A stretch of 64,000 nucleotides of DNA, from NCBI RefSeq assembly GCF_013911085.1, contig NZ_JACERN010000040.1, forward strand, positions 1 to 64,000, in the 5' to 3' direction. Shown piece by piece: positions 9,080-18,615 of this stretch (positions are counted from its first letter, which is position 1; each line of letters starts with the position of its first letter). Both the position numbers and the translations under genes were made by a program. The notes beneath the pieces were generated by a model. It saw only the letters and a program-made list of their open reading frames with translations. It ran no database searches and was not told the DNA's origin. The DNA comes from Aquitalea aquatica (GTDB lineage Bacteria; Pseudomonadota; Gammaproteobacteria; Burkholderiales; Chromobacteriaceae).

Positions 9080-9361
9080 CCAAAGAAAAGGCGACCCGCA
9101 GCGCGTCGAAACCCCGCCCCAGCCATGCCGCCCAGGGCGCGGCCGGAACTTGCGGCGCGCTACCGTCGCGCCGCTGCGGACAGCCGCCCGCTTAACACCC
9201 TGGGCAGCACGTCTGCGTCGGCTCGCGCTGACGGGACTGGGGCTGCTTCGACTGAGGTTTTAAGTAAAAGACAGGCCGAGTGACTTCAGGGGAAAGTGCG
9301 CAGAAATGGACGTTGCACGAAACCATCAGAAACCACCGAATCAACGCGCCCCTTGGGTCCC

Positions 9362-9576
9362 ACGGGTGGCCGGGGCGAGGTCTTAAGCGCCTGCCCTTTT
9401 TGAGCGATTTGACGTTAGCAAATCGTGAGTTCAGGCGCGCCTCGCACCGGACGGGTCCCGGCGGGCAGCCCCAGGCCATGCTTGCTGGGTGGCCTTTAGG
9501 GATGAAAGGGATTTTTGGCCAAGTAAAGATCCCTTTCCCGTCCGCCGCGCGGAAGCGGCAGGTCAAACATCATCCG
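9362..9576. repeat. 215-bp direct repeat, copy B
   Basis: Same length as copy A (8733-8947) and in the same orientation. Differences within the two stem-loops turn Watson-Crick pairs into G-T pairs (CAAATCGC to CAAATCGT; GATCTTT to GATTTTT), which would still pair as RNA. Its right end touches the stop codon of the SDR gene. Confidence 0.85.
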
Positions 9577-10410
9577 TTACACCGCCTTGCGTAGCGCCCA
9601 GTCGAAAGCCCGCGTCGACAACACCCGGCGCAAAAACCAGAACACCTTGGTCGGCGTGGTCACGCGGTAACGCGCGGCCGGGCGTGCAGCCGTAATGGCA
9701 CGCCACACCGCCTCGGCAACCGCCGTGGCCGGCAGGGTAAAGGGCGCGGCGTGGCCTTCTTTTTTCAGCCGTACCAACTGGCCTTCGTACTCCTCGCGAT
9801 GCACGCTGCCCGTCACATCGACATTTTTCAGGAAGCGTTGCAGGGCATTGGGGCGGAAGCGGCTTTCAATCGGCCCCGGCTCCACCAGCGACACAAAGAT
9901 GGCCGTGCCGTGCAGCTCCTGGCGCAGGGTGTCGCACATGCCTTCCATGGCGAACTTGCTGGCGTTGTAGGCACCGCGCCAGCGCATGGCGGCGAAGCCC
10001 AGAATGGAGCTGTTATAGATGATGCGGCCATGGCCCTGGGCGCGCATGACCGGCAGCACGGCGTTGGTGAGCTCCCACGGCCCGAACAGATTGGTCTCGA
10101 ACTGTTCGCGCATGGCCTGGCGGCTGATGTCTTCCACTGCGCCCGGCTGGCCAAAGCCTGCATTATTGAACAGCGCATCCAGCCGGCCACCGCTGCGGCG
10201 CAATACCTCGGCCAAGCCCTGGCGAATGGACTCGCTGTCAGTCACATCCAGTGGCAGGCTCTCCAGCCCTTCGGCTTGCAGCCGGGCCACATCGTCGCCA
10301 CTGCGGCAGCTGGCAAACACCCGCCAGCCGCGCTGCTGCAACAGTTTTGCCGTGTGGTAACCAATACCGCTGGAGCAGCCGGTAATCAGAATGCAGGGGT
10401 GGGCGTGCAC
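9577..10410 (-). CDS. Short-chain dehydrogenase/reductase (SDR) family oxidoreductase
   Basis: 277-residue NAD(P)-dependent oxidoreductase with a Rossmann fold. The cofactor motif GCSSGIG is at residues 11-17, NNAG at 82-85, and the catalytic set is Ser near 134-135 with Tyr148 and Lys152 in YNASK. Ser-Ser after GC and the Arg in ASCRSGDD favour NADPH in the classical SDR scheme. The C-terminal tail with several Arg residues and AFDWAL resembles YbbO-type SDRs of unknown substrate. The gene is monocistronic; its stop codon borders the 215-bp repeat copy B, so any terminator must lie within that repeat, where the stem-loops could serve. Confidence 0.9.
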   Translation of the reverse strand: MHAHPCILITGCSSGIGYHTAKLLQQRGWRVFASCRSGDDVARLQAEGLESLPLDVTDSESIRQGLAEVLRRSGGRLDALFNNAGFGQPGAVEDISRQAMREQFETNLFGPWELTNAVLPVMRAQGHGRIIYNSSILGFAAMRWRGAYNASKFAMEGMCDTLRQELHGTAIFVSLVEPGPIESRFRPNALQRFLKNVDVTGSVHREEYEGQLVRLKKEGHAAPFTLPATAVAEAVWRAITAARPAARYRVTTPTKVFWFLRRVLSTRAFDWALRKAV

Positions 10411-10574
10411 CGGAATTCCTTTTCATATTCAGACAGACAGCCGGCACCCTACACCATCCACCCGGCATTGCTAAAGCGCTTTCACCGCCGCGCTCGCGCC
10501 TGACAAAGTTATCGTGTTGCCGGAGAAATGGAATAAAATGGCCGACTACCTGATTTTGCAACAAGGAAAACGCC

Positions 10575-10808
10575 ATGGCGAAATCCGCCAAAGCCCCGGC
10601 CAGCTTTGAAACTGCGCTGGCCCAGCTGGAGGACATCATCCAGGCGATGGAAGGCGGCGACCTGCCGCTGGAGTCTGCGCTCACCTCGTACAAGCAAGGC
10701 ATCGAGCTGATCAAGTTCTGCCAGGGCAAATTGTCCGACGCCGAGCAGCAGCTGAAAATTCTGGAAAACGACGAACTCAAACCGCTGGACCTCAGCAATG
10801 GCCAATGA
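10575..10808 (+). CDS. xseB: Exodeoxyribonuclease VII small subunit
   Basis: 77-residue cytoplasmic protein that joins XseA to form exonuclease VII, which degrades single-stranded DNA. The sequence FETALAQLEDIIQAME-GDLPLE and YKQGIELIKFCQ is the family signature and the length is normal. An AAGGAAAACGCC stretch precedes the ATG. It overlaps the start of ispA by 11 bases, giving the common xseB-ispA-dxs order; xseA is not in the window. Confidence 0.96.
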   Translation: MAKSAKAPASFETALAQLEDIIQAMEGGDLPLESALTSYKQGIELIKFCQGKLSDAEQQLKILENDELKPLDLSNGQ

Positions 10809-11694
10809 ATCCTTCATCGGCTGGATGACGCAGATCCAGCAAACCATGGAAACCGCGCTGGAGCGTTTTCTGCCCTCCGCCGACAGCCTGCCGCAACGCC
10901 TGCATGAAGCCATGCGCTATGTCACGCTGCAGGGCGGCAAACGGGTGCGCCCGCTGCTGGTATTTGCTGCTGGCGAACTGAGCGGTGCCAGTACCGAGAA
11001 CCTGGCCCGCGCCGCTGCCGCAGTAGAGATGATCCACGCCTATTCGCTGGTGCACGACGACCTGCCCTGCATGGACGACGATGTGCTGCGCCGTGGCAAG
11101 CCCACCTGTCATGTGGCTTTTGATGAGGCCACCGCCCTGTTGGTGGGTGATGCGCTGCAGACGCTGGCTTTCGAGCTGATCGCCACCCCGATGCAGGGTG
11201 TCAGCCCGGCGACCCAGCTCAGCCTGTGCCATACGCTGGCACGCGCTTCCGGCCATGCCGGCATGGCGGGTGGCCAGGCCATCGACCTGGCCAGTGTCGG
11301 CCAGAGCCTGAACCTGCCCGAGCTGGAGTTCATGCACATGCTGAAAACCGGCGCGCTGATCCGCGCGGCGGTGATGCTGGGTGCACAAGCCGGCAAGCCG
11401 CTGTCTGCCGCACAGATCGAACAACTGGACATCTTCGCCAAACGCATTGGCCTGGCTTTCCAGGTGGTGGACGACGTGCTGGACTGCGAAGCCGATACCG
11501 CCACGCTGGGCAAGACCGCCGGCAAGGATGCCGCCAATGACAAACCGACCTATGTCAGCCTGATGGGACTGGCCGAAGCCAAGCAGTTTGCCCGAGAACT
11601 GTGTGCCGAAGCCTTTGCCGCACTGGATGGCTTCGGCGCGGATGCCGACCGCCTGAAACAACTGGCCGACTATATCGTAGCCCGCTCGTTTTAA
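10798..11694 (+). CDS. ispA: (2E,6E)-farnesyl diphosphate synthase
   Basis: 298-residue trans-prenyltransferase that condenses dimethylallyl or geranyl diphosphate with isopentenyl diphosphate to make farnesyl diphosphate, precursor of quinone tails and undecaprenyl phosphate. The first aspartate-rich motif is DDLPCMDDD at 87-95, with the two-residue insertion typical of bacterial FPP synthases; the second is DDVLD at 225-229. GGKRVRP at 47-52 binds isopentenyl diphosphate. Its start lies inside the end of xseB and dxs follows after 16 bases, so the three are one operon. Confidence 0.96.
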   Translation: MANESFIGWMTQIQQTMETALERFLPSADSLPQRLHEAMRYVTLQGGKRVRPLLVFAAGELSGASTENLARAAAAVEMIHAYSLVHDDLPCMDDDVLRRGKPTCHVAFDEATALLVGDALQTLAFELIATPMQGVSPATQLSLCHTLARASGHAGMAGGQAIDLASVGQSLNLPELEFMHMLKTGALIRAAVMLGAQAGKPLSAAQIEQLDIFAKRIGLAFQVVDDVLDCEADTATLGKTAGKDAANDKPTYVSLMGLAEAKQFARELCAEAFAALDGFGADADRLKQLADYIVARSF

Positions 11695-11710
11695 CCGCAG
11701 AAGAACAACA

Positions 11711-13564
11711 ATGACCCCGCTGCTCGATACCATCCACCTGCCTTCCGACCTGCGTGCCCTCAGCCGCCAGCAACTGCCGCAACTGGCCACGGAACTGCGC
11801 GAATTCCTGGTCGATACGGTCAGCAAGACCGGCGGCCACTTTGCCTCCAATCTGGGCAGCATCGAGCTGACCATTGCCCTGCACTACGTGTTCAACACCC
11901 CGGACGACCGGCTGGTGTGGGACGTGGGCCACCAGACTTATCCGCACAAAATCTTGACCGGCCGCCGTGACCGCATGGGCAGCATGCGCCAGCAAGGCGG
12001 ACTGGCCGGCTTCCCCAAGCGCGAGGAATCGCCCTACGACACCTTTGGCGTCGGCCACTCCTCCACCTCCATCGGTGCCGCACTGGGCATGGCGGTGGCT
12101 TCCAAGCTGCAGGGCTTGGAGCGCAAGTGCGTGGCAATCATCGGCGACGGTGCCATGACTGCCGGCCAGGCTTTCGAGGCACTGAACAATGCCGGAGCGA
12201 TGGATACCGACCTGCTGGTGGTGCTGAACGACAACGATATGTCGATCTCGCCCAATGTCGGGGCGCTGAACAATTATCTGGCCAAGCTGATGTCGGGCCG
12301 CTTTTATGCGGCCATGCGCGAAGGCTCCAGCAAGGTGCTGGGCATTGCTCCGCCGCTGAAGGAAATCGCCAGCAAGGTGGAAGAACACGTCAAGGGCTTC
12401 TTCACCCCCGGCACCCTGTTCGAGGAATTCGGCTTCAACTATATCGGCCCCATCGACGGCCACGATATCGATGTACTGGTGGACACTCTCAAGAACATCC
12501 GCAGCCTGAAAGGGCCGCAGTTCCTGCATATCGTCACCAAGAAGGGCCACGGCTACAAGCTGGCCGAGAACGACCCGGTGAAATACCACGGCGTCACCAA
12601 GTTTGACCCGGCCAATGGCCTGGCTGGTGGCAAGAGTGGTGGCAAGCCGCAATACACCCAGGTGTTTGGCGACTGGATTTGCGATATGGCCAAGCTGGAC
12701 CAGCGTCTGGTGGGCATCACCCCGGCCATGCGTGAAGGCTCCGGCCTGGTGCGTTTCGAAAAGGAACACCCGGACCGCTACTTCGACGTGGCGATTGCCG
12801 AGCAGCATGCCGTGACCTTTGCCGCCGGCCTCGCCTGTGACGGCGCCAAGCCTGTGGTGGCGATCTACTCCACCTTCCTGCAGCGCGGCTACGACCAGCT
12901 GATCCACGACGTGGCACTGCAGAACCTGCCGGTACTGTTTGCCATCGACCGTGCCGGCCTGGTAGGGGCGGATGGCCCCACCCACGCCGGGGCATTCGAC
13001 ATCTCTTTCCTGCGCTGCATTCCCAATATGACGGTGATCACCCCGTCTGACGAAAACGAATGCCGCCAGCTGCTGTATACCGCTTTCCAGCTGGATAGCC
13101 CCAGCGCCGTGCGCTACCCGCGTGGCGTGGGCCCCGGCGTGGAAATCCAGCAGGAAATGAGCGCGCTGCCTGTGGGCAAGGGCGTGCTGCGCCGTAGCGG
13201 CCAGGGCAAGGTAGCGATACTGGCCTTCGGCAGCATGGTGACCCCGGCGCTGGCCGCCGCCGAGGCGCTGGATGCCTCGGTAGCCGACATGCGCTTCGTC
13301 AAGCCGCTGGACACCGCACTGATCCGCCAACTGGCCGAGCAGCACGATTACCTGGTCACCGTGGAAGAAAACGTCATCATGGGCGGAGCCGGATCAGCCT
13401 GTGGCGAAGCGCTGCATGCCATGGGCCTGCAGCGCCCGCTGCTGCAACTGGGCCTGCCGGACGACTATGTCGAACATGGCGACCCGGCCGTGCTGCTGGC
13501 CGACTGCGGCCTGAATGCTGCCGGCATCGAAGCCAGCATTCGCCACTGGCTGCCGCAACAATAA
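11711..13564 (+). CDS. dxs: 1-deoxy-D-xylulose-5-phosphate synthase
   Basis: 617-residue thiamine-diphosphate enzyme that joins pyruvate and glyceraldehyde 3-phosphate, the first step of the MEP isoprenoid pathway. The diphosphate-binding segment begins [13 protein letters not shown] at about residue 145 and runs on to NDNDMSIS. The Glu of the central domain that activates the cofactor lies in [14 protein letters not shown], and a transketolase C-terminal domain follows. It is third in xseB-ispA-dxs, so supply of the C5 units and their condensation to FPP are co-expressed. Confidence 0.97.
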   Translation: MTPLLDTIHLPSDLRALSRQQLPQLATELREFLVDTVSKTGGHFASNLGSIELTIALHYVFNTPDDRLVWDVGHQTYPHKILTGRRDRMGSMRQQGGLAGFPKREESPYDTFGVGHSSTSIGAALGMAVASKLQGLERKCVAIIGDGAMTAGQAFEALNNAGAMDTDLLVVLNDNDMSISPNVGALNNYLAKLMSGRFYAAMREGSSKVLGIAPPLKEIASKVEEHVKGFFTPGTLFEEFGFNYIGPIDGHDIDVLVDTLKNIRSLKGPQFLHIVTKKGHGYKLAENDPVKYHGVTKFDPANGLAGGKSGGKPQYTQVFGDWICDMAKLDQRLVGITPAMREGSGLVRFEKEHPDRYFDVAIAEQHAVTFAAGLACDGAKPVVAIYSTFLQRGYDQLIHDVALQNLPVLFAIDRAGLVGADGPTHAGAFDISFLRCIPNMTVITPSDENECRQLLYTAFQLDSPSAVRYPRGVGPGVEIQQEMSALPVGKGVLRRSGQGKVAILAFGSMVTPALAAAEALDASVADMRFVKPLDTALIRQLAEQHDYLVTVEENVIMGGAGSACGEALHAMGLQRPLLQLGLPDDYVEHGDPAVLLADCGLNAAGIEASIRHWLPQQ

Positions 13565-13585
13565 CAACAGCAAGGAGAGGCAGTC

Positions 13586-14878
13586 ATGGGCGGTATTGAT
13601 CTGGCGGCATGGCTGAATCTCAAGGGCAGCCCGTTCGAGGCGCTGCCGCTGTTTGTCACCAGCCTGGCCATCGGCCTGCTGATGGGGGTGGAGCGTGAAC
13701 GCAAGCACCGCACCCTGGCCGGCATCCGTACCTTTCCGCTGACCTCCATCCTCGGCACCTTAACCGCCATGCTGGATGCACCCAGCCACGGTGTGCTGCT
13801 GCAAACCGTAGGCCTGCTGGCCGTGGCCAGCTTTGGCTTCCTGCCCGAACGCAGCGGCGAACCGGACAAAACCGAGCCACGCACCACCACGGTGGCCTCG
13901 CTGCTGGTGATCTACTGCCTGGGTGCCCTGGTATGGCATGGCTTTGGCGGGGTGGCCGTGGCAGTCGGCATCGTCACCACCGGCCTGCTCTATCTGAAAC
14001 CGGAACTATCCGGCATCACCCACAAGCTGGAGCGGCGCGACCTGCTGTCGCTGCTGCAGTTTGCCGCCCTGTCTTTCATCGTGCTGCCACTGCTGCCCAA
14101 CCGGACCTTCGGCCCCTATCAGGCAGTCAATCCGCACCAGGTATGGCTGATGGTGACGCTGATTGTCGGCATCAGCCTGTCCGGCTACCTGGCAGTGAAG
14201 TTGCTGGGGCAGAAAGTGGGCGGCCCGTTGCTAGGCATTCTGGGTGGCCTGGTGTCTTCCACCGCCACCAGCCTGATCTACGCCCGCGAGGCCCGTGCCA
14301 ATCCGCGGTCCATCCAGCTGGCCACCGCCGTCATCCTGCTGGCTAATCTGGTGCTGTTCGTGCGGTTGCTGCTGCTGGCCGCCGTGGTGCAAACCAGCGT
14401 GCTGCCGGCAGTGGCATGGGTGCTGGTACCGGGCCTGCTGTGCGGACTGAGCACCGCCCTGTGGCAGTTGCGCCAGCACAATAACGGCCAGCCACAACCA
14501 GACCTGCAACTGAGCAATCCCTCAGAAATGAAACTGGCACTGGGGTTTGGGGCCATGTTTGCACTGGTGATGTTCTGCGCCGCCTGGCTGAATGCCGAAT
14601 TCGGCAGCAAGGGTGTGTATGTGGTAGCGCTGATTTCCGGCCTGAACGATGTAGATGCCATCTCGCTCACCGCCTTCAACCTGTTCGGTGAAAACCGCTT
14701 GGATGGCCAGCAAGTGGCCACCACGCTGGTGCTGGCCATTACCGCCAACAACACCTTCAAGTTTGGCCTGATCGCCAGCCTGGGCGGTGCCACGCTGGCC
14801 CGGCGCTGCCTGCCCACCCTGCTGGCCGCCAGCGCCGGCATGCTGGCCGGGCTGCTGGTGCTGGGCTGGGGCAGTTAG
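13586..14878 (+). CDS. MgtC/SapB-like inner-membrane protein with DUF4010 domain
   Basis: 430-residue polytopic membrane protein. The N-terminal third has the MgtC/SapB pattern (LLMGVERERKHRTLAGIRTFPL, then LTAML), and the rest, with many hydrophobic helices, matches the DUF4010 family, including LGGLVSSTATSLIYAREA and ISGLNDVDAISLTAF. Function is unknown; MgtC itself modulates the F-ATPase and magnesium homeostasis, but that need not transfer. It begins 21 bases after dxs with AGGAGAGG ahead, so it may be co-transcribed. Its stop overlaps that of the convergent methyltransferase by four bases. Confidence 0.85.
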   Translation: MGGIDLAAWLNLKGSPFEALPLFVTSLAIGLLMGVERERKHRTLAGIRTFPLTSILGTLTAMLDAPSHGVLLQTVGLLAVASFGFLPERSGEPDKTEPRTTTVASLLVIYCLGALVWHGFGGVAVAVGIVTTGLLYLKPELSGITHKLERRDLLSLLQFAALSFIVLPLLPNRTFGPYQAVNPHQVWLMVTLIVGISLSGYLAVKLLGQKVGGPLLGILGGLVSSTATSLIYAREARANPRSIQLATAVILLANLVLFVRLLLLAAVVQTSVLPAVAWVLVPGLLCGLSTALWQLRQHNNGQPQPDLQLSNPSEMKLALGFGAMFALVMFCAAWLNAEFGSKGVYVVALISGLNDVDAISLTAFNLFGENRLDGQQVATTLVLAITANNTFKFGLIASLGGATLARRCLPTLLAASAGMLAGLLVLGWGS

Positions 14879-15540
14879 GCCGCCATCCTCTGGCGCGACA
14901 GGCGCACGATGCAGCCTTTGTAAGCCTCGCCGCTTTCCATCTTGCCCGGTGCCCGCTGGCTGTCAAAGCCATAACCCAGCGTGGCCATTTCTCGGCAAAA
15001 GCCTGCACGATTACCACGATCAGGGTCGACGATGATCACCTCGGCCGCACTATTGGCGTGGCTGTCGATGAAGTGTGCCAGCTGACCCGGCTGCTGGCGT
15101 TCGTACAGTACGTCGCTGCCGATGATCAGGTCAAAGCGCCCCAGTGCCGGATTACTGCCACTCCAGTCGCCCGCCTGGTATTCCAGCGGCGACAAATGAT
15201 TGAGCAACAGGTTTTCCCGCAGAAAGTCCGGGCTGCGCGGATGCCAGTCGGTGACGGTGACATCGCCATCACGGCGGTGCACCACCATGCTGGCCAGCGC
15301 CAGCCCTGCGCCAATTTCCAGCACGCGCAGGCCGGCCAGCGGCTCGCTGCTCATCAGCAGGGCCAGTACGCGGGCCGATGGCCACAGCAGGCCAAACAAG
15401 GACCAGCTGGCTGGCGAAATGCCGCGCTGCTCAGCCTCGCCCAACGGGTCGGCATATTGCTGGGAATCCAACAGGGAACGAATGAAATAATCGGTGCCAC
15501 CAACGGACACCGTTTGCTGCTTGGTCAGATAGCCGGGCAT
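14875..15540 (-). CDS. Class I SAM-dependent methyltransferase (lysine-methyltransferase-like)
   Basis: 221-residue protein with a Rossmann-like methyltransferase fold. Motif I, VLEIGAGL, is at about 73-80, the acidic residue ending strand two lies in VTVTDWHP, and FDLIIGSDVLYE is the family motif IV. The layout, with SPASWSLFGLLWPSARVLA before motif I, resembles the METTL16/ETFB-KMT type (Methyltransf_16) that modifies protein lysines. The true substrate cannot be told. It is convergent with the DUF4010 gene, overlapping it by the last four bases. Confidence 0.82.
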   Translation of the reverse strand: MPGYLTKQQTVSVGGTDYFIRSLLDSQQYADPLGEAEQRGISPASWSLFGLLWPSARVLALLMSSEPLAGLRVLEIGAGLALASMVVHRRDGDVTVTDWHPRSPDFLRENLLLNHLSPLEYQAGDWSGSNPALGRFDLIIGSDVLYERQQPGQLAHFIDSHANSAAEVIIVDPDRGNRAGFCREMATLGYGFDSQRAPGKMESGEAYKGCIVRLSRQRMAA

Positions 15541-15764
15541 GCCGGGACGCCTTTACAGGAAGGAAACTGGATTGCACTGCAGGAAACGTTCTGATCGAAC
15601 GGGCAGTCGCTTCCAGAATCACTCAGGCAAGGGGCATGCGGGGACGAAAAGGCAGTCGGACACCGCGAACCCGTCATGGCTGCGCGGCTAAAACCGTGTT
15701 CAGGGTAACATCTGCCCTGCCCGCCTGCTCATTTTTGTGTGCTGCAACAATGCAGTAGCAGGCT

Positions 15765-16562
15765 TCAGGCCACAGGCAATAGCTGCGTCAGTGCATGGCG
15801 GATGCTTGCGGCGGTTTGCAGTGGATGTTCCAGCGGAAACAGGTGGCTGCCTTGCTGCTGGTGCAGCTGCATGGCGAAATGCTGCTGCATGAAGCGGATG
15901 TCCGCCGCACGCACCACATCGGATTGTGTCCCGGCAATAAAGGCCGTCGGCACCGCAAGCCGGCCACGATGGCGCGGAAAATCATGCGGCAGGCCGCAGT
16001 AGATCTGATGTTCGATCTGCGGACGAAACTTCAGCTGACGGCCACCCTGGCCATTGTCCAGCGTGCCATGCCGGGCATAATCGGCCAGGCAGTCCGGATC
16101 AAACCGGGCGAAAGCCGGCTTGCGGGCAAAGTAGTCCTGCACCATGTCCACGCTGGCCCAGTTATCACGCCGGCGCAGGGTGTTGCCACCTGGCGTGACA
16201 CGGTCGATAAAGCCCAGTTTCTTGGCCAGCCAGATACCCAGCGAACGGCGCGGCCCCATCAGCGGCGAATCCAGAATCACCAGGGCCTTGAACAGTTCCG
16301 GCCGCCTGAGCGCCGCGTAAAACAGCAGGAAACCGCCCAGCGAATGGCCGACGCCGATAACCGGCGTGGCATAATGCTGCCCGACATGCTGGATGAGCTC
16401 CTCCACCAGATACGGCCAGCAATCGGTGACCGGAAAGCGCGGATCATGACCGATGGTATCCTGCCAGCCCAATTCGTAGTCGGTAGCCAGCGCGCCAAGC
16501 AGCTTGCCATAGACCGTGGCCGGGAAACTATTGGCATGCGCAAAATGAATGATGTCCGGCAT
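15765..16562 (-). CDS. Alpha/beta hydrolase
   Basis: 265-residue cytoplasmic hydrolase. The nucleophile elbow GHSLGG is at 72-77 (Ser74), preceded by a strand (PVIGV); the likely acid is Asp in AGTQSDVVRA and the base His in the C-terminal GSHLFPLEHP. The family covers esterases and C-C hydrolases and the substrate is not evident. The ATG at 16562 was chosen because it starts the first fold strand (MPDIIHFAHANSFPA); the open frame runs about 110 codons further upstream but there it overlaps the dsbD leader and looks non-coding. It is divergent from dsbD. Confidence 0.85.
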   Translation of the reverse strand: MPDIIHFAHANSFPATVYGKLLGALATDYELGWQDTIGHDPRFPVTDCWPYLVEELIQHVGQHYATPVIGVGHSLGGFLLFYAALRRPELFKALVILDSPLMGPRRSLGIWLAKKLGFIDRVTPGGNTLRRRDNWASVDMVQDYFARKPAFARFDPDCLADYARHGTLDNGQGGRQLKFRPQIEHQIYCGLPHDFPRHRGRLAVPTAFIAGTQSDVVRAADIRFMQQHFAMQLHQQQGSHLFPLEHPLQTAASIRHALTQLLPVA

Positions 16563-16587
16563 GATGTGATGTTTCGCCCATATTATG

Positions 16588-16615
16588 TTGTTGTGGGTCG
16601 ATACTACCGTAAAAT
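16588..16615 (+). promoter_or_regulatory. Candidate sigma70 promoter of dsbD
   Basis: TTGTTG at 16588-16593 and TAAAAT at 16610-16615 are 16 bases apart, about 100 bases ahead of the dsbD start and 26 bases from the start of the divergent hydrolase. Confidence 0.45.
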
Positions 16616-16713
16616 GGCGGCTGCCCCGCCCGTGTGCGCAACTTGCTGCAGGGTGGCAGGAACCCGGCAGCTGCCTGCTGGTCAACCCTTGCTCTACCAA
16701 ACTGAACGCCGCC

Positions 16714-18489
16714 ATGCCCCAGTCTCTGCTCCGCCTGTTTTCTCCCTTGCTGCGCCTGCTAGCCCTGATAAGCCTGCTTGGCAGCAGCCTGCCAGCGCTG
16801 GCGATCAACCAGGAAGACCTGCTGCCTCCGGAAAAAGCCTTTGCCGTCAGTGTGGAGCGCCAGGCCGACCACTTGCTGCTGCAACTAACTGTGGCCGACA
16901 ACTATTATGTCTACCGCGACCGGCTCTCCTTCAGCACCGAACCGGCGAGCCTTACCGGTCTGCCGCAGCTGCCGGCGGGCAAGGAAAAACACGATCCCTT
17001 TTTCGGCAAGCAGGTGATCTACCTGGGCAAGCAGCTGATCAAGCTGCCGCTGACTGCCGGCGCGCCGGCGCGCTTCCAGCTGAATGTCAAACTGCAAGGC
17101 TGCTCCACCGCTGGCGTGTGTTACCCGCCCTATACCCATCATCTGAATATCGACAGCTATGGCAGCGCCCAGAATGGTGGCGACTGGCTAACGGCTGCCA
17201 CGCCGGGAAAGCCGGCGGGTAGCAGCGGCAATCTGGCAGCCAAAGGCTGGCTGGCCACGCTGGGCAGCTTCCTGCTGGCTGGTATCGGCATGGCCTTTAC
17301 TGCCTGCATGTATCCGCTGCTACCCATTGTTTCCTCGCTGATTGCCGGTGAAGGCCAGCACATCACCCGCCGGCGCGGCTTCTGGCTGTCGCTGACTTAT
17401 GTGCAGGGCCTGGCGCTCAGCTATACCGTCATTGGCGTGATCGCCGGACTGACCGGCTCGCTACTCACCGTCTGGCTGCAACAGCCGGCAGTCATCCTGA
17501 CAGCCAGCGTGCTGATGGTGGTATTTGCGCTGTCGATGTTTGATCTGTACACCATCCAGTTGCCATCGGCACTGCAGTCGCGGCTGGCCGATGCCTCCAA
17601 TCGCCTGTCCGGCGGCAAGCTGGCCACGGTATTCGGCATGGGGGTGCTGTCCGCGCTGATCATCGGCCCCTGTGTCGCTCCGCCACTGGCGCTGGCGCTG
17701 GGCTATATCGGCAGTACCGGCGATGCCGTGCTGGGCGGTGCGGCGCTGTATGCCATGGCACTGGGGCTGGGCCTGCCCTTGCTGCTGATCGGCACCTTTG
17801 GTGGCCATGTGCTGCCGCGTGCCGGCGGCTGGATGAAAGCAGTCAAGGCCAGTTTCGGCGTGCTGATGCTGGGCCTCGCCATCTGGATGGCCAGCCCCTT
17901 CCTGCCGGCCAGCCTGGTGCTGCTGCTGTGGGCTGCGCTGTGCGTGGGCTGCGCGGTGTTTCTCAAGGCATTCGAAACCCTGCCCGGCAATGCCCATATC
18001 AGCCACAAGCTGGCCAAGGGACTGGGGCTGCTGCTGTTTCTGGTGGGTGCGGCCCAGTTGGCCGGTGCGCTGGCAGGCGAATCCGATCCGCGCTATCCGC
18101 TGAAATGGTTGGCCGGCAACAAGGCCCAGGCCGGCGTCAGCCAGGCCATGCATTTTGGCCCGGTCAATGACAGCGCCAGCCTGGATGCCGCGCTGGCCGA
18201 GGCCCGCGCCCAGGGCAAACCGCTATTGCTGGATTTCTACGCCGACTGGTGTGTGTCGTGCAAGGAAATGGAAAGCGACACTTTCCCCGCCCCTGCGGTG
18301 GCAGCCAAGCTGCAAGGCTATGTGCTGTTGCGTGCCGATGTCACCGCCAACCTGCCGGCCCACCAGGCCCTGCTCAAACGCTTTGGCCTGTTTGGCCCAC
18401 CCGGCATCATCCTGTTTGACAGCAAGGGCCAGGAACGCGATCGCATCATCGGCTTTACTCCGGCAGCCGACTTCACCGCCCGCCTGTAA
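16714..18489 (+). CDS. dsbD: Thiol:disulfide interchange protein DsbD
   Basis: 591-residue inner-membrane protein that passes electrons from cytoplasmic thioredoxin to periplasmic disulfide isomerases and cytochrome c maturation. All three redox pairs are visible: Cys130/Cys136 in the periplasmic alpha domain (QGCSTAGVCYPPY), Cys198/Cys320 in the membrane domain (FTACMYPLLP and IIGPCVAPP), and Cys513/Cys516 in the thioredoxin-like gamma domain (DWCVSCKE). A signal peptide ends ALA at about residue 30. The ATG at 16714 starts directly with this signal peptide; an upstream ATG at 16585 overlaps the probable promoter and adds 43 unrelated residues. Confidence 0.96.
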   Translation: MPQSLLRLFSPLLRLLALISLLGSSLPALAINQEDLLPPEKAFAVSVERQADHLLLQLTVADNYYVYRDRLSFSTEPASLTGLPQLPAGKEKHDPFFGKQVIYLGKQLIKLPLTAGAPARFQLNVKLQGCSTAGVCYPPYTHHLNIDSYGSAQNGGDWLTAATPGKPAGSSGNLAAKGWLATLGSFLLAGIGMAFTACMYPLLPIVSSLIAGEGQHITRRRGFWLSLTYVQGLALSYTVIGVIAGLTGSLLTVWLQQPAVILTASVLMVVFALSMFDLYTIQLPSALQSRLADASNRLSGGKLATVFGMGVLSALIIGPCVAPPLALALGYIGSTGDAVLGGAALYAMALGLGLPLLLIGTFGGHVLPRAGGWMKAVKASFGVLMLGLAIWMASPFLPASLVLLLWAALCVGCAVFLKAFETLPGNAHISHKLAKGLGLLLFLVGAAQLAGALAGESDPRYPLKWLAGNKAQAGVSQAMHFGPVNDSASLDAALAEARAQGKPLLLDFYADWCVSCKEMESDTFPAPAVAAKLQGYVLLRADVTANLPAHQALLKRFGLFGPPGIILFDSKGQERDRIIGFTPAADFTARL

Positions 18490-18503
18490 TCCGGGCCGCA
18501 CCC

Positions 18504-18530
18504 GCCGCCTGCACGCTGACTGCAGGCGGC
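18504..18530 (+). terminator. Stem-loop after dsbD, no T tract
   Basis: Perfect 10-base stem GCCGCCTGCA/TGCAGGCGGC with a seven-base loop, 15 bases past the dsbD stop. Without a following T run it may be a weak terminator or an RNA-stabilising hairpin. Confidence 0.5.
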
Positions 18531-18615
18531 CCGTCATACCGGTTGCATGATTTTCCCGCTACAATCTGGCTCGCGCAGCCAGAGACGCTGCCTTCACTGC
18601 CAAACGGACGCATCC

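Larger units (their letters stand above)
8537..9576. other. 1-kb repeat-rich non-coding region right of the NTPase gene
   Basis: No credible gene is seen here. It holds two copies of a 215-bp direct repeat (8733-8947 and 9362-9576) and between them the second copy of the hairpin repeat (9017-9079) with about 280 bases of further GC-rich, non-coding sequence that has no second copy in the window. Copy B ends exactly at the base before the SDR stop codon. The block looks like accumulated dispersed elements at an insertion hot spot. Confidence 0.65.

Noticed and set aside
8701-9576. CRISPR array
   Set aside because: There are only two copies of a 215-bp unit, far too long and too few for CRISPR repeats.
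8537-9600. Overlapping short open frames across the repeat block (for example 8949-9263 and 9280-9594)
   Set aside because: They run across repeat units in several frames, the frames are not kept between the two copies, and no ribosome binding sites fit. Such frames are typical false genes on dispersed repeats.
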